NCBI GenBank assembly: GCA_017621195.1
Contig: JAGATO010000059.1
Location: 1-7,342, forward strand
Direction of reading: 5' to 3'
Origin: Bacillota bacterium
Lineage (GTDB): Bacteria > Bacillota > Clostridia > Peptostreptococcales > Anaerovoracaceae
Length of the DNA: 7,342 bases
In this document: positions 1 to 5,267 of the stretch, one piece after another
How the letters are laid out: each line of letters begins with the position of its first letter
How positions within the stretch are numbered: position 1 is the stretch's first letter
The notes under the pieces: model-generated
Told to the model about the DNA's origin: nothing
Seen by the model: only the letters and a program-made list of their open reading frames with translations
Databases searched by the model: none
Position numbers and translations under genes: made by a program

Positions 1-1134
1 CACGGCTGCGCCGCCCCGCAGGTCGGTGCAGATCACCTCCGCTCCGGACAGCTGTTTTCCGCCGGGAACCATGGAGCTCTTTCCGTCGATCTTGATGTTG
101 GCGCCCATGCGGTTCAGCTCGCCCACGTGCATAAAGCGATTTTCAAACACGTTTTCGATGACGACGCTGTGTCCTTCCACCGTAGTCAGGAAGGCCATGA
201 ACTGGGCCTGCATATCGGTGGGAAAGCCGGGATAGGGCAGGGTTTTGATATCGGTGGCGATCAGCGGATTGACGTCGCCCCGGACGCGCATTCCCTCTTC
301 GGTGTCCTCGATGACGACACCGCACTCCATCAGCTTGGCAATGACCGGCTTTACATGATCGGACACGGCGTTGCGGATCAGAATATCTCCCCGGGAGATG
401 GCCGCGGCAACCATGAACGTACCGGTCTCAATGCGGTCGGGAATGACCGTATGACGGCAGCCGTGGAGCTTTTCCACTCCTTCGATCTTGATGGTATCGG
501 TACCGGCACCCTTGATTCGAGCGCCCATCTTGTTCAGGAAGTTGGCCAGGTCTACGATCTCCGGCTCCTGGGCCGCATTTTCAATGACGGTAGTTCCCTC
601 TGCCAGGGTGGCCGCCATCATGATGTTCTCGGTGGCCCCCACGCTGGGAAAGTCCAAGTACACCTTTCCGCCCCGCAGCTTGTCCGCTACCGCTTCCACG
701 TAACCGTGGCCGTCGCTGACCTGAGCTCCCAGGATTCGCAGTCCCTTCAGGTGAAGCTCCACCGGCCGGTCACCGATGGTGCAGCCGCCGGGCAGCGCGA
801 TCTTCGCCCGTCCATTCTTGGCCAGCAGAGGTCCCAATACAAAAAAGGACGCCCTCATGCGCTTCACCAGGTCGTAGGGCACTTCCCCTGCAGTGATCGG
901 TCCCATCGTAATATGAATCCGGTTATTCGTATAGTCTTCATCGACCTCCGCTCCCATCTGACGCAATAGGCGGCACATGACGTCCACATCGCGCAGCTGG
1001 GGCGCATCGTTGATCTCGTAAGTATCTTCCGCTAAAATGGTAGCGGCCATAATGGGCAGAACCGCGTTCTTGGCGCCGCTGATCTCAACGTCCCCCCGCA
1101 GCGGTCCGCTCTGCTCTATCATAAACTTTCCCAC
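1..1134 (-). CDS. murA: UDP-N-acetylglucosamine 1-carboxyvinyltransferase MurA (3' end cut by window)
   Basis: MurA transfers enolpyruvate from phosphoenolpyruvate to UDP-GlcNAc in the cytoplasm, the first committed step of peptidoglycan synthesis and the target of fosfomycin. The 378 visible codons read through the family landmarks: SGAKNA at residues 19-24 with the substrate-binding Lys22, RASFFVLGPLLA near 94-105, PGGCTIGDRP with the catalytic, fosfomycin-reactive Cys118, PGFPTDMQAQ containing Asp307, ENVFENRFMH, and DLRGGAA at the cut edge. Full-length MurA is about 418 residues, so roughly 40 are missing. I chose the GTG at 1134: GGAGG lies 5 bases upstream, and the resulting start (MGKF) matches the M-x-KF start usual in Firmicutes. 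The ATG four codons later is 17 bases from that site, too far. The gene has its own promoter and follows spmB on the same strand. Many Firmicutes carry two murA paralogues; which one this is cannot be told here. The family call is very secure. Confidence 0.97.
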   Translation of the reverse strand, partial: MGKFMIEQSGPLRGDVEISGAKNAVLPIMAATILAEDTYEINDAPQLRDVDVMCRLLRQMGAEVDEDYTNNRIHITMGPITAGEVPYDLVKRMRASFFVLGPLLAKNGRAKIALPGGCTIGDRPVELHLKGLRILGAQVSDGHGYVEAVADKLRGGKVYLDFPSVGATENIMMAATLAEGTTVIENAAQEPEIVDLANFLNKMGARIKGAGTDTIKIEGVEKLHGCRHTVIPDRIETGTFMVAAAISRGDILIRNAVSDHVKPVIAKLMECGVVIEDTEEGMRVRGDVNPLIATDIKTLPYPGFPTDMQAQFMAFLTTVEGHSVVIENVFENRFMHVGELNRMGANIKIDGKSSMVPGGKQLSGAEVICTDLRGGAAV

Positions 1135-1181
1135 ATCGTCCTCCAAAATACCTGCTGTAAACACTTTACTTATATGTACTC

Positions 1182-1214
1182 TCAACGCTGCAAATCCTTC
1201 ATTCTCAGCGTCGA
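1182..1214 (-). promoter_or_regulatory. Hairpin in the murA 5' leader
   Basis: In the approximately 100-base leader between the murA promoter and its GTG start, a 9-bp stem can form on the minus strand (1206-1214 with 1182-1190, one G-U pair, 15-base loop). A smaller perfect 5-bp hairpin follows at 1157-1169. The stem is visible directly; any regulatory role (attenuation, mRNA stability or ligand sensing) is inference. It matches no riboswitch family that I recognise and has no U-tract behind it, so it is not a simple terminator. Confidence 0.35.
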
Positions 1215-1242
1215 TGAAAATTGCTTAAAATTATACGGATAT

Positions 1243-1271
1243 ATTATATAGGGTTTTCCCGCAAAAGTCAA
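1243..1271 (-). promoter_or_regulatory. Sigma-A promoter of murA
   Basis: On the minus strand TTGACT (1266-1271) is separated by exactly 17 bases from a perfect TATAAT (1243-1248). Transcription should start near position 1236, giving a murA leader of about 100 bases. The spacer contains the small inverted repeat GGGAAAACCC (1251-1260). This promoter would let murA be expressed independently of the upstream spmAB genes, as expected for an essential cell-wall gene. A second TATAAT-like hexamer at 1230-1235 lacks a partner -35 box. Confidence 0.85.
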
Positions 1272-1359
1272 AATAAAACACAGAGGAAGAGCCGACTTTT
1301 TATCAAGTCATTTCTATGCTAAAGGGGGACAAAAAACATAAAGTGATACGCTCTTCCTC
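1270..1359 (-). ncRNA. Candidate small structured RNA between spmB and murA
   Basis: No ORF of note occupies this stretch. Read leftward, the RNA starts with GAGGAAGAGC (1350-1359) and ends with its perfect complement GCTCTTCCTC (1283-1292), followed by a T-rich run, TGTGTTTTATTTT (1270-1282). Two inner stems fit between the arms: TTTATG with CATAGA (one G-U pair), and GACTT with AAGTC around GATAAA, next to the closing strand. Together they make a plausible three-way junction. A sigma-G-like promoter lies upstream with its predicted start at the first base of the outer stem. The pairings are visible; existence as an RNA is inference. It could instead be a large terminator for spmAB or the leader of a second, longer murA transcript. 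I recognise no known RNA family. Confidence 0.35.
1283..1359. repeat. 10-bp perfect inverted repeat, 57-base separation
   Basis: The arms are gaggaagagc at 1283-1292 and its exact reverse complement at 1350-1359. They lie in the spmB-murA gap, immediately upstream of the murA -35 box. No second copy of the pair was noticed in this window, and the flanks show no target-site duplication that would suggest a transposed element. It is better explained as an RNA stem than as a mobile repeat. Confidence 0.75.
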
Positions 1360-1365
1360 ATTTCT

Positions 1366-1394
1366 GAGTATGGACGGTTTTCGAAGGATTATTC
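1366..1394 (-). promoter_or_regulatory. Possible sigma-G-type (forespore) promoter
   Basis: On the minus strand GAATA (1390-1394) fits the sigma-G -35 pattern GHATR. After a 17-base spacer CATACTC (1366-1372) follows, differing from the -10 pattern CATNHTA only at the last base. Start would be about position 1359-1360, at the foot of the structured element. These consensus patterns are from the B. subtilis literature and are degenerate, so a chance match in AT-rich DNA is possible. Location beside spmAB makes a sporulation promoter plausible but does not prove it. Confidence 0.35.
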
Positions 1395-1440
1395 CCTGGG
1401 TTTTTCCCATGTTTCGCGCTTTTTTTCTTTTCTGCAGCCG

Positions 1441-1968
1441 TCACAAAATGCGGCAGACCCAGACGGCTCCCAGAACGCCGATAGCGTAGCAGAGCAGACC
1501 GATGGGAAGGCAGTGGCGTATCTTCTTCACGGACGTCACGCTGAAGTACATGCCGATGACGTAAAACACTGTTTCACAGCTTCCTGACAAAATGCAGGCA
1601 GCCCTACCCACGAAGCTGTCGGGTCCCACCGCTTCCAGCGTCTCCTCCAAAACGGCCAACGACCCGCTTCCCGATACGGGCCGCAACAGAATCAGCGGCG
1701 CCAGCTGCTCGGGAATCCCGAAGAACCGCAGCAACGGCTTTGCAAGCAATTCCAGAAGTTCCATGGCTCCGGATGCGGTCAGCGTCTCCAAACCCAAAAA
1801 GATGGCCATGAGAAAGGGCAGCATGGTCACCGCCGCCTCCAATCCCTCCCGGACACCTTCCGTAAAGTACTCGTAGACCGGCGCCCGTTTCCACAGACCG
1901 TAGCCTAGAATTCCGGCGCACATGAACGGAACGAACATGACGGAGATCCAACGGAAGCATTCGCTCAC
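1441..1968 (-). CDS. spmB: Spore maturation protein B
   Basis: SpmB is a polytopic membrane protein with a nucleoside-recognition (Gate) domain. With SpmA it is needed in Bacillus and Clostridium for proper dehydration of the spore core and heat resistance; the transported or sensed molecule is unknown. The 175-residue product is close to the 178 residues of B. subtilis SpmB. Visible landmarks are an N-terminal hydrophobic segment (7-25), PFLMAIFLGL (51-60), the family motif RPVSGSGSL (96-104), GPDSFVGR (115-122), SGSCETVFYV (128-137) and a C-terminal hydrophobic segment (154-172). I chose the GTG at 1968: it overlaps the spmA stop in GTGA and has GGAGGGAGGA just upstream. An in-frame ATG at 2160 would run almost 200 bases into spmA and add a Gly/His-rich stretch foreign to the family. 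Translation is probably coupled to spmA. murA follows about 300 bases downstream. Confidence 0.93.
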   Translation of the reverse strand: MSECFRWISVMFVPFMCAGILGYGLWKRAPVYEYFTEGVREGLEAAVTMLPFLMAIFLGLETLTASGAMELLELLAKPLLRFFGIPEQLAPLILLRPVSGSGSLAVLEETLEAVGPDSFVGRAACILSGSCETVFYVIGMYFSVTSVKKIRHCLPIGLLCYAIGVLGAVWVCRIL

Positions 1969-2549
1969 ATTCCTCCCTCCCTTCCCCGCCGCTCCAACAG
2001 GCGGCACAGCAGAATCGCCGCCGCCATGGTGACCAGCTCCACCAGGGCCGCCGGAATTACGATGCTCTCCGGATAGACCGAGCCCGCATCCTGACGCAGC
2101 TTCAATACCGTCATGGGAATCAGCTGCACCATGTACATGTTCATCACCAGAAACATGCACATGGCGTCGCTGGCCACTGGCCTACCGTCGTTGTCCCGAT
2201 CCAGAAGCTCCATGGCCTTCAGGGAAAAAACGGTGGCGCTGTTGCCGGCACCCATGAGGTTGGCGGCAAAGCTCATCACCATGGCGCTGATGGTTTCTTC
2301 GCTGCGAATCTGCGGAAACAGACGGCGGGTCAGCGGGCGAAACAGTCCCGTCATCGCATGGATTAGCCCTGTCTTCTGCGCTACGTTCATCAGTCCCGAC
2401 CACATGCCCATGACGCCGGCCATTTCCAAAACGAAGGAGATGGCGTCACCGCAGCTGTTCATCATGGCCTGGCTCAGCTGATCCAGCGTTCCGTTGCAGC
2501 AGGAAAATCCGATGCCCAACAGCATCATTCCCAGCCAGATGTAATTCAT
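1965..2549 (-). CDS. spmA: Spore maturation protein A
   Basis: SpmA is the partner of SpmB, a membrane protein of the nucleoside-recognition (Gate) family involved in the late decrease of spore-core water. The 194 residues match the usual length (B. subtilis about 196). Landmarks are an N-terminal membrane segment (3-17), CNGT (18-21), the stretch SGLMNVAQKTGL (51-62), LFPQI (77-81), FAANLMGAGNSAT (94-106), KAMELL (111-116), the LIP motif (143-145) in the conserved hydrophobic stretch, and a C-terminal membrane segment (164-183). The ATG at 2549 is preceded by GGGAGG at 8 bases. The gene's last four bases overlap the spmB start, so both are one transcription and translation unit. In B. subtilis spmAB is under sigma-E control, but I found no convincing sigma-E promoter in the 92 bases upstream. 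Confidence 0.95.
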   Translation of the reverse strand: MNYIWLGMMLLGIGFSCCNGTLDQLSQAMMNSCGDAISFVLEMAGVMGMWSGLMNVAQKTGLIHAMTGLFRPLTRRLFPQIRSEETISAMVMSFAANLMGAGNSATVFSLKAMELLDRDNDGRPVASDAMCMFLVMNMYMVQLIPMTVLKLRQDAGSVYPESIVIPAALVELVTMAAAILLCRLLERRGREGGM

Positions 2550-2577
2550 ATCTCTGCCCTCCCTTTCAAAATATTTC

Positions 2578-2606
2578 TTGTCAATGCCGAAAAAGTAGGC
2601 GATAAT
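2578..2606 (+). promoter_or_regulatory. Sigma-A promoter of the small membrane protein gene
   Basis: TTGTCA (2578-2583) and GATAAT (2601-2606) are separated by exactly 17 bases, each with one mismatch to the sigma-A consensus. Start would be near 2613, leaving a leader of about 30 bases with an AAAGGA ribosome site before the ATG at 2642. The promoter lies in the 92-base divergent gap with spmA. The -35 box overlaps a TTGACA read on the opposite strand, but no -10 box accompanies that one. Confidence 0.7.
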
Positions 2607-2641
2607 AGAAATATACGATTTAAGAAAGGATTTGATGCCAT

Positions 2642-2968
2642 ATGGAAATTACTATCAGTCTGGGTGACGCCCTGCATTATCTGATCTGCGTCGCCATCTT
2701 GATCTTCCTGTTTTATCTGATCTGCGTAGTGAAGAACCTGATCCCCTCCGTGAAATCTCTTGCGGTGATCCTGAAGGATTTTGAAACCGTGTCCGCCACG
2801 GCGGCCGAGGGAGCCGACGGTGCGAAAAAAGTGGTGCAGGATGTCTCCGTCATCGCCGATGAAATGGCCGGCGTCGTCAAAGGAAACCAGAGCAGCATCA
2901 AAGCGGCCACCAATCTGGTCAACTCCGTTACCGCTCTGACCAAGCTCATGAAAAAAACAGAAAAATAG
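2642..2968 (+). CDS. Small single-pass membrane protein, DUF948-like
   Basis: A 108-residue protein with a short polar N-terminus, one strong transmembrane segment (about residues 11-30, rich in Leu, Ile and Phe), then a soluble part rich in Ala, Val, Ser and Lys that is likely helical or coiled-coil. It ends in a basic tail (KLMKKTEK). This architecture resembles the DUF948/YtxG-like group of Firmicute envelope proteins, whose biochemical role is not established. The predicted topology puts the helical domain on one side of the cytoplasmic membrane, probably inside. The start is fixed by an in-frame stop just upstream (TGA at 2634-2636) and an AAAGGA about 11 bases before the ATG. It has its own sigma-A promoter, diverges from spmA and precedes abrB by 112 bases. 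That it is a gene is well supported by promoter, ribosome site and composition; the family assignment is tentative. Confidence 0.75.
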   Translation: MEITISLGDALHYLICVAILIFLFYLICVVKNLIPSVKSLAVILKDFETVSATAAEGADGAKKVVQDVSVIADEMAGVVKGNQSSIKAATNLVNSVTALTKLMKKTEK

Positions 2969-3019
2969 GATCATCATAAAATCTTCACATATTTTCCCTC
3001 ATTCTTCCATAAAAGTGTC

Positions 3020-3048
3020 TTGACTTCCATATTTGAATGGGGTACAAT
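3020..3048 (+). promoter_or_regulatory. Sigma-A promoter of abrB
   Basis: TTGACT (3020-3025), a 17-base spacer and TACAAT (3043-3048) make a strong sigma-A promoter. Start near 3055 gives a leader of about 26 bases containing AAGGAGG at 3066-3072, 8 bases before the ATG. In Bacillus abrB is repressed by Spo0A~P, but I see no clear TTTGTCRAA-like 0A box here. Confidence 0.85.
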
Positions 3049-3080
3049 GAAGAAAAGTAAATTCTAAGGAGGATGGATTC

Positions 3081-3323
3081 ATGAAAGCTACCGGAATTGT
3101 AAGAAAAGTTGACGAACTGGGACGCATTGTACTCCCCATCGAGCTGAGAAGAACCCTGGGGATCGAAATCAAGGATCCCATCGAAATCTATGTGGACGGC
3201 GATTACATTCTGCTGAAGAAGTACGAACCTGCTTGCATCTTTTGCGGGAATGCCAAGGACGTTACCAGAATTCACGACAAAAATGTCTGCGCTGACTGCA
3301 TCAAAGAACTGAAGAACCTGTAA
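3081..3323 (+). CDS. abrB: AbrB-family transition-state regulator
   Basis: An 80-residue DNA-binding protein. Residues 1-48 form the AbrB swapped-hairpin domain: MKATGIVRKVDELGR, IVLPIELRRTLGI and DPIEIYVDGDYILLKKY match the family almost position for position. Such proteins dimerise through this domain and repress post-exponential genes (sporulation, secondary metabolism, solvent formation) until entry into stationary phase. The C-terminal part carries two Cys pairs, CIFC (Cys52, Cys55) and CADC (Cys70, Cys73), 14 residues apart, a likely metal-binding knuckle as seen in clostridial AbrB proteins. The ATG is 8 bases behind a perfect AAGGAGG. Transcription is monocistronic, from its own sigma-A promoter to the terminator at 3338. 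In B. subtilis abrB also lies next to the yabB/ricT/holB/tmk genes, so this neighbourhood supports orthology. SpoVT is longer and has a GAF domain, so it is excluded. Confidence 0.93.
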   Translation: MKATGIVRKVDELGRIVLPIELRRTLGIEIKDPIEIYVDGDYILLKKYEPACIFCGNAKDVTRIHDKNVCADCIKELKNL

Positions 3324-3337
3324 ACATCGTCCATCAT

Positions 3338-3365
3338 AAAAAGACCCGGATTTCCGGGTCTTTTT
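3338..3365. terminator. Bidirectional intrinsic terminator between abrB and the dehydrogenase
   Basis: AAAAAGACCCGG (3338-3349) pairs perfectly with CCGGGTCTTTTT (3354-3365) around a 4-base loop. The plus strand then continues TATTTT; on the minus strand the stem ends in five T. It lies 15 bases after the abrB stop and 46 bases after the stop of the convergent dehydrogenase, so it should end transcription from both sides. Confidence 0.93.
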
Positions 3366-3410
3366 ATTTTCGTCTAATTTTCGCTTTTTCGCCGTTTATC
3401 ATTTTCTTCG

Positions 3411-4430
3411 TTAAAACTGAAATACGATCTTCAAAATCGAAGCGTTGTTTTCGTCCAGATCTCTGAAGGCCTTCTCCGCGTCCAGATAGTGATACTCCTT
3501 AGTCAGCAGAGGCTTCAGATCCACTTCACCCCCGTTGACCCAGTCGATCAGCTGTAAGAAGTCTTCTTTCAGCGCGTTTCTGGATCCGAAGATCTGCAGT
3601 TCCTTCTTCTGGATCTTCGTAAAGTCGAATTCCGGCGTCTGCTTTCCTACGCCGATCTGAACCATGCGTCCTCCGAAGGCAGCGGCGTCCACGCAGTTTA
3701 AGAAGGTGGAGCCCAGTCCCACAGCCTCCGCCGTCACGTCGAAGCCACGGCCCTCCGTCAGCCGCTCCACTTCCGCGTCGAATGTCTCGGGATCCGTATT
3801 CAGCAGCGTGTGGTCGGCGCCGAAGTGTTCCTTCGCATAGTCCAGCTTGGACTGAGACACGTCGCAGATGGTCACCTCCGCTCCCATCCTCTTGGCCGAC
3901 AGGGCCGCCAGAACGCCGATGGTTCCGGCACCGATGACCAAAACCCGTTCTCCCGGCTGAATATGGGCCTTCTTCATTCCGTGGTAGCTGATGCAAAAGG
4001 GCTCGATCATGGCCAGAACGTCCGCCGGAATCCCCTTCCCATCGTAGATGCGCTCCACGGGCATGGTAATGTATTCGGAGAAGGCTCCCTCTCTCTGAAC
4101 TCCCATGGTCTCGTTGGTCATGCAGCAGTTGACCATACCGCGCTGGCAGGAATAGCACTGACCGCAGTTGAAATAGGGATTGCAGGTGACGATCATGCCC
4201 GGTTCCAGTCCCAGGTCGTTGTTGTCGATCTCCACGATCTGCGCCGAAAACTCATGTCCGGGAACTCTGGGATAGCTCACGTATGGCGACTTTCCCTTGT
4301 AGGACGACAGATCCGATCCGCAGATCCCGCCATACAGCAGCTTCAGCAGAGCTTCCCCTTCCTTCCGCACGGGCATCTCCTGTTCCCTGATTGTTACTTT
4401 TCCGATTTCTTCAATGCAAATACTCTTCAT
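3411..4430 (-). CDS. Zinc-dependent medium-chain dehydrogenase, sugar-acid/polyol type
   Basis: A 339-residue NAD(P)-dependent medium-chain dehydrogenase, full length for the family. The N-terminal GroES-like domain shows the catalytic-zinc ligands Cys37 (GGICGSD), His59-Glu60 (PGHEF) and Glu143 (MIEPF). A structural-zinc lobe has Cys89, Cys92, Cys95 and Cys103. The Rossmann fold carries VLVIGAGTIG (163-172), and Asp190 at the end of the second strand suggests NAD over NADP. From memory, the order of motifs and a GSRNA near the C-terminus (about 285) resemble E. coli L-galactonate 5-dehydrogenase and related L-gulonate/L-idonate 5-dehydrogenases and sorbitol dehydrogenases; the true substrate cannot be read off. 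The ATG is preceded by AAGGAG about 11 bases upstream, and the gene begins 15 bases after the methyltransferase gene, so it is probably the last gene of that operon. No transporter or sugar kinase accompanies it, which leaves its pathway open. Confidence 0.9.
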   Translation of the reverse strand: MKSICIEEIGKVTIREQEMPVRKEGEALLKLLYGGICGSDLSSYKGKSPYVSYPRVPGHEFSAQIVEIDNNDLGLEPGMIVTCNPYFNCGQCYSCQRGMVNCCMTNETMGVQREGAFSEYITMPVERIYDGKGIPADVLAMIEPFCISYHGMKKAHIQPGERVLVIGAGTIGVLAALSAKRMGAEVTICDVSQSKLDYAKEHFGADHTLLNTDPETFDAEVERLTEGRGFDVTAEAVGLGSTFLNCVDAAAFGGRMVQIGVGKQTPEFDFTKIQKKELQIFGSRNALKEDFLQLIDWVNGGEVDLKPLLTKEYHYLDAEKAFRDLDENNASILKIVFQF

Positions 4431-4445
4431 CCTCGAATTTTCTCC

Positions 4446-5261
4446 TTAATCTCTCGAACCCGGCGATATCCTCTCGTAAATCTCCATGATCTCCCGGCTG
4501 TATCTGCCGTCGTCACCGTAGACGGCCAGCGTCGGCAGTACCTTCAGCTCCGCTCCACCGTTCTTCCGGCAGCGCAGCAGCAGAATGTTGGGCTTCTGTT
4601 CCAGGCGTGGCGCCACCAGCCGCAGTTCCTTGGGTTCCAGCCGAACCGCCCGGCAGGACTCCAGTATGTCCGCCAGACGCGACGGGCGGTGCACCAGACA
4701 GAACTCTCCCCGGTCATCCAAAAGCCGCGCCGCAGCCGCAGCGAATTCCCGCAGCCCCGCGGTAGTCTCGTGACGGGCGATCCGCTTTGCTTCGTTTTCG
4801 CTCTTCAGCCCCGACGGTCCCGCCATGTAGGGCGGATTTGATGTCACCAGACGAAAGCTCCCCGGCACCAGCCCCTTCGGGCTTCGTTCCGGTGCAGCGA
4901 TGTCCGCCACATCGCCCCACAGAAAGGTAAGCCGATCCTCCAGCCCATTCAGCGCCGTCATGCGGCAGGCCCGATCCCAGGAATCCCTCTGGATCTCCAC
5001 GCCGACGATTCGCCTGCTTTCCGTCTTGTGGGCCAGGATTAACGGCACGATCCCCGTTCCCGTCCCCAAATCGCAGATCCCGTCTTCTGGGCCCACGTTC
5101 CGGGCGGCGAAATCCGCCAGCAGAACCGCATCCACGCCGTAGCAGAACTCCTCCGGCTTCTGAATCAGACGGTAGCCGTGAAATCCCGTATCGTCCAACC
5201 GTTCCCCTTCTCTCAGGATCGTCTCTTCTCCGTTCGTCATTTTATCCGCCATATCCGCCAT
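4446..5261 (-). CDS. yabB: YabB/TrmN6-like N6-adenine tRNA methyltransferase
   Basis: A 271-residue SAM-dependent methyltransferase. It contains the SAM-binding motif DLGTGTG (64-70), an acidic motif-II region GVEIQ (87-91), and the N6-adenine signature SNPPYMAG (141-148), followed by LVHRPSRLADIL (189-200) typical of the YfiC/YabB group. The E. coli member methylates A37 of tRNA1(Val); B. subtilis YabB is annotated by similarity, so the exact target here is inferred. The N-terminal GYRLIQKPEEFCYGVDAVLLADF (29-51) is also characteristic. The start at 5261 is chosen because AAGGA lies 10 bases before it, inside the end of ricT; Met4 and Met8 are alternatives with weaker sites. It starts 6 bases after the ricT stop and is followed 15 bases later by the dehydrogenase. 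In B. subtilis the same gene follows ricT and yabA, which supports the assignment. Confidence 0.88.
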   Translation of the reverse strand: MADMADKMTNGEETILREGERLDDTGFHGYRLIQKPEEFCYGVDAVLLADFAARNVGPEDGICDLGTGTGIVPLILAHKTESRRIVGVEIQRDSWDRACRMTALNGLEDRLTFLWGDVADIAAPERSPKGLVPGSFRLVTSNPPYMAGPSGLKSENEAKRIARHETTAGLREFAAAAARLLDDRGEFCLVHRPSRLADILESCRAVRLEPKELRLVAPRLEQKPNILLLRCRKNGGAELKVLPTLAVYGDDGRYSREIMEIYERISPGSRD

Positions 5262-5267
5262 AGAAGA

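Noticed and set aside
127..969. Plus-strand ORF of 280 codons opposite murA
   Set aside because: It is the antisense of conserved MurA sequence, is rich in His/Asp/Gly/Gln as expected for a shadow, and has no ribosome site or family resemblance.
1270..1394. Hammerhead ribozyme or known riboswitch as an explanation for the three-way junction
   Set aside because: The conserved core CUGAUGA is absent on both strands, and no purine, TPP or c-di-GMP riboswitch consensus was recognised.
1391..1436. Plus-strand terminator-like TGGGTTTTTCCCA followed by a T-rich run
   Set aside because: The stem has only 4 base pairs, the T-run is not adjacent to it, and no plus-strand gene precedes it.
1441..2160. 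Longer spmB version starting at the ATG at 2160
   Set aside because: It would overlap spmA by almost 200 bases and add about 60 Gly/His-rich residues absent from SpmB. The GTG at 1968 has the ribosome site and the expected length.
2550..2641. Sigma-E promoter for spmA, suggested by GTATATT on the minus strand
   Set aside because: No acceptable CATACAHT-like -10 box follows at 14-15 bases. The perfect TTGACA nearby on that strand also lacks a -10 at 17 bases.
2546..2977. Minus-strand ORF of 143 codons ending on the spmA start in an ATGA overlap
   Set aside because: The overlap makes it look like an operon gene, but its product is His/Asp/Gln-rich and resembles no family. The plus-strand gene in the same place has a promoter, a ribosome site and a proper membrane segment.
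3810..4841. Plus-strand ORF of 343 codons crossing the dehydrogenase and methyltransferase
   Set aside because: It spans the boundary of two well-supported minus-strand genes and shows no recognisable domain.
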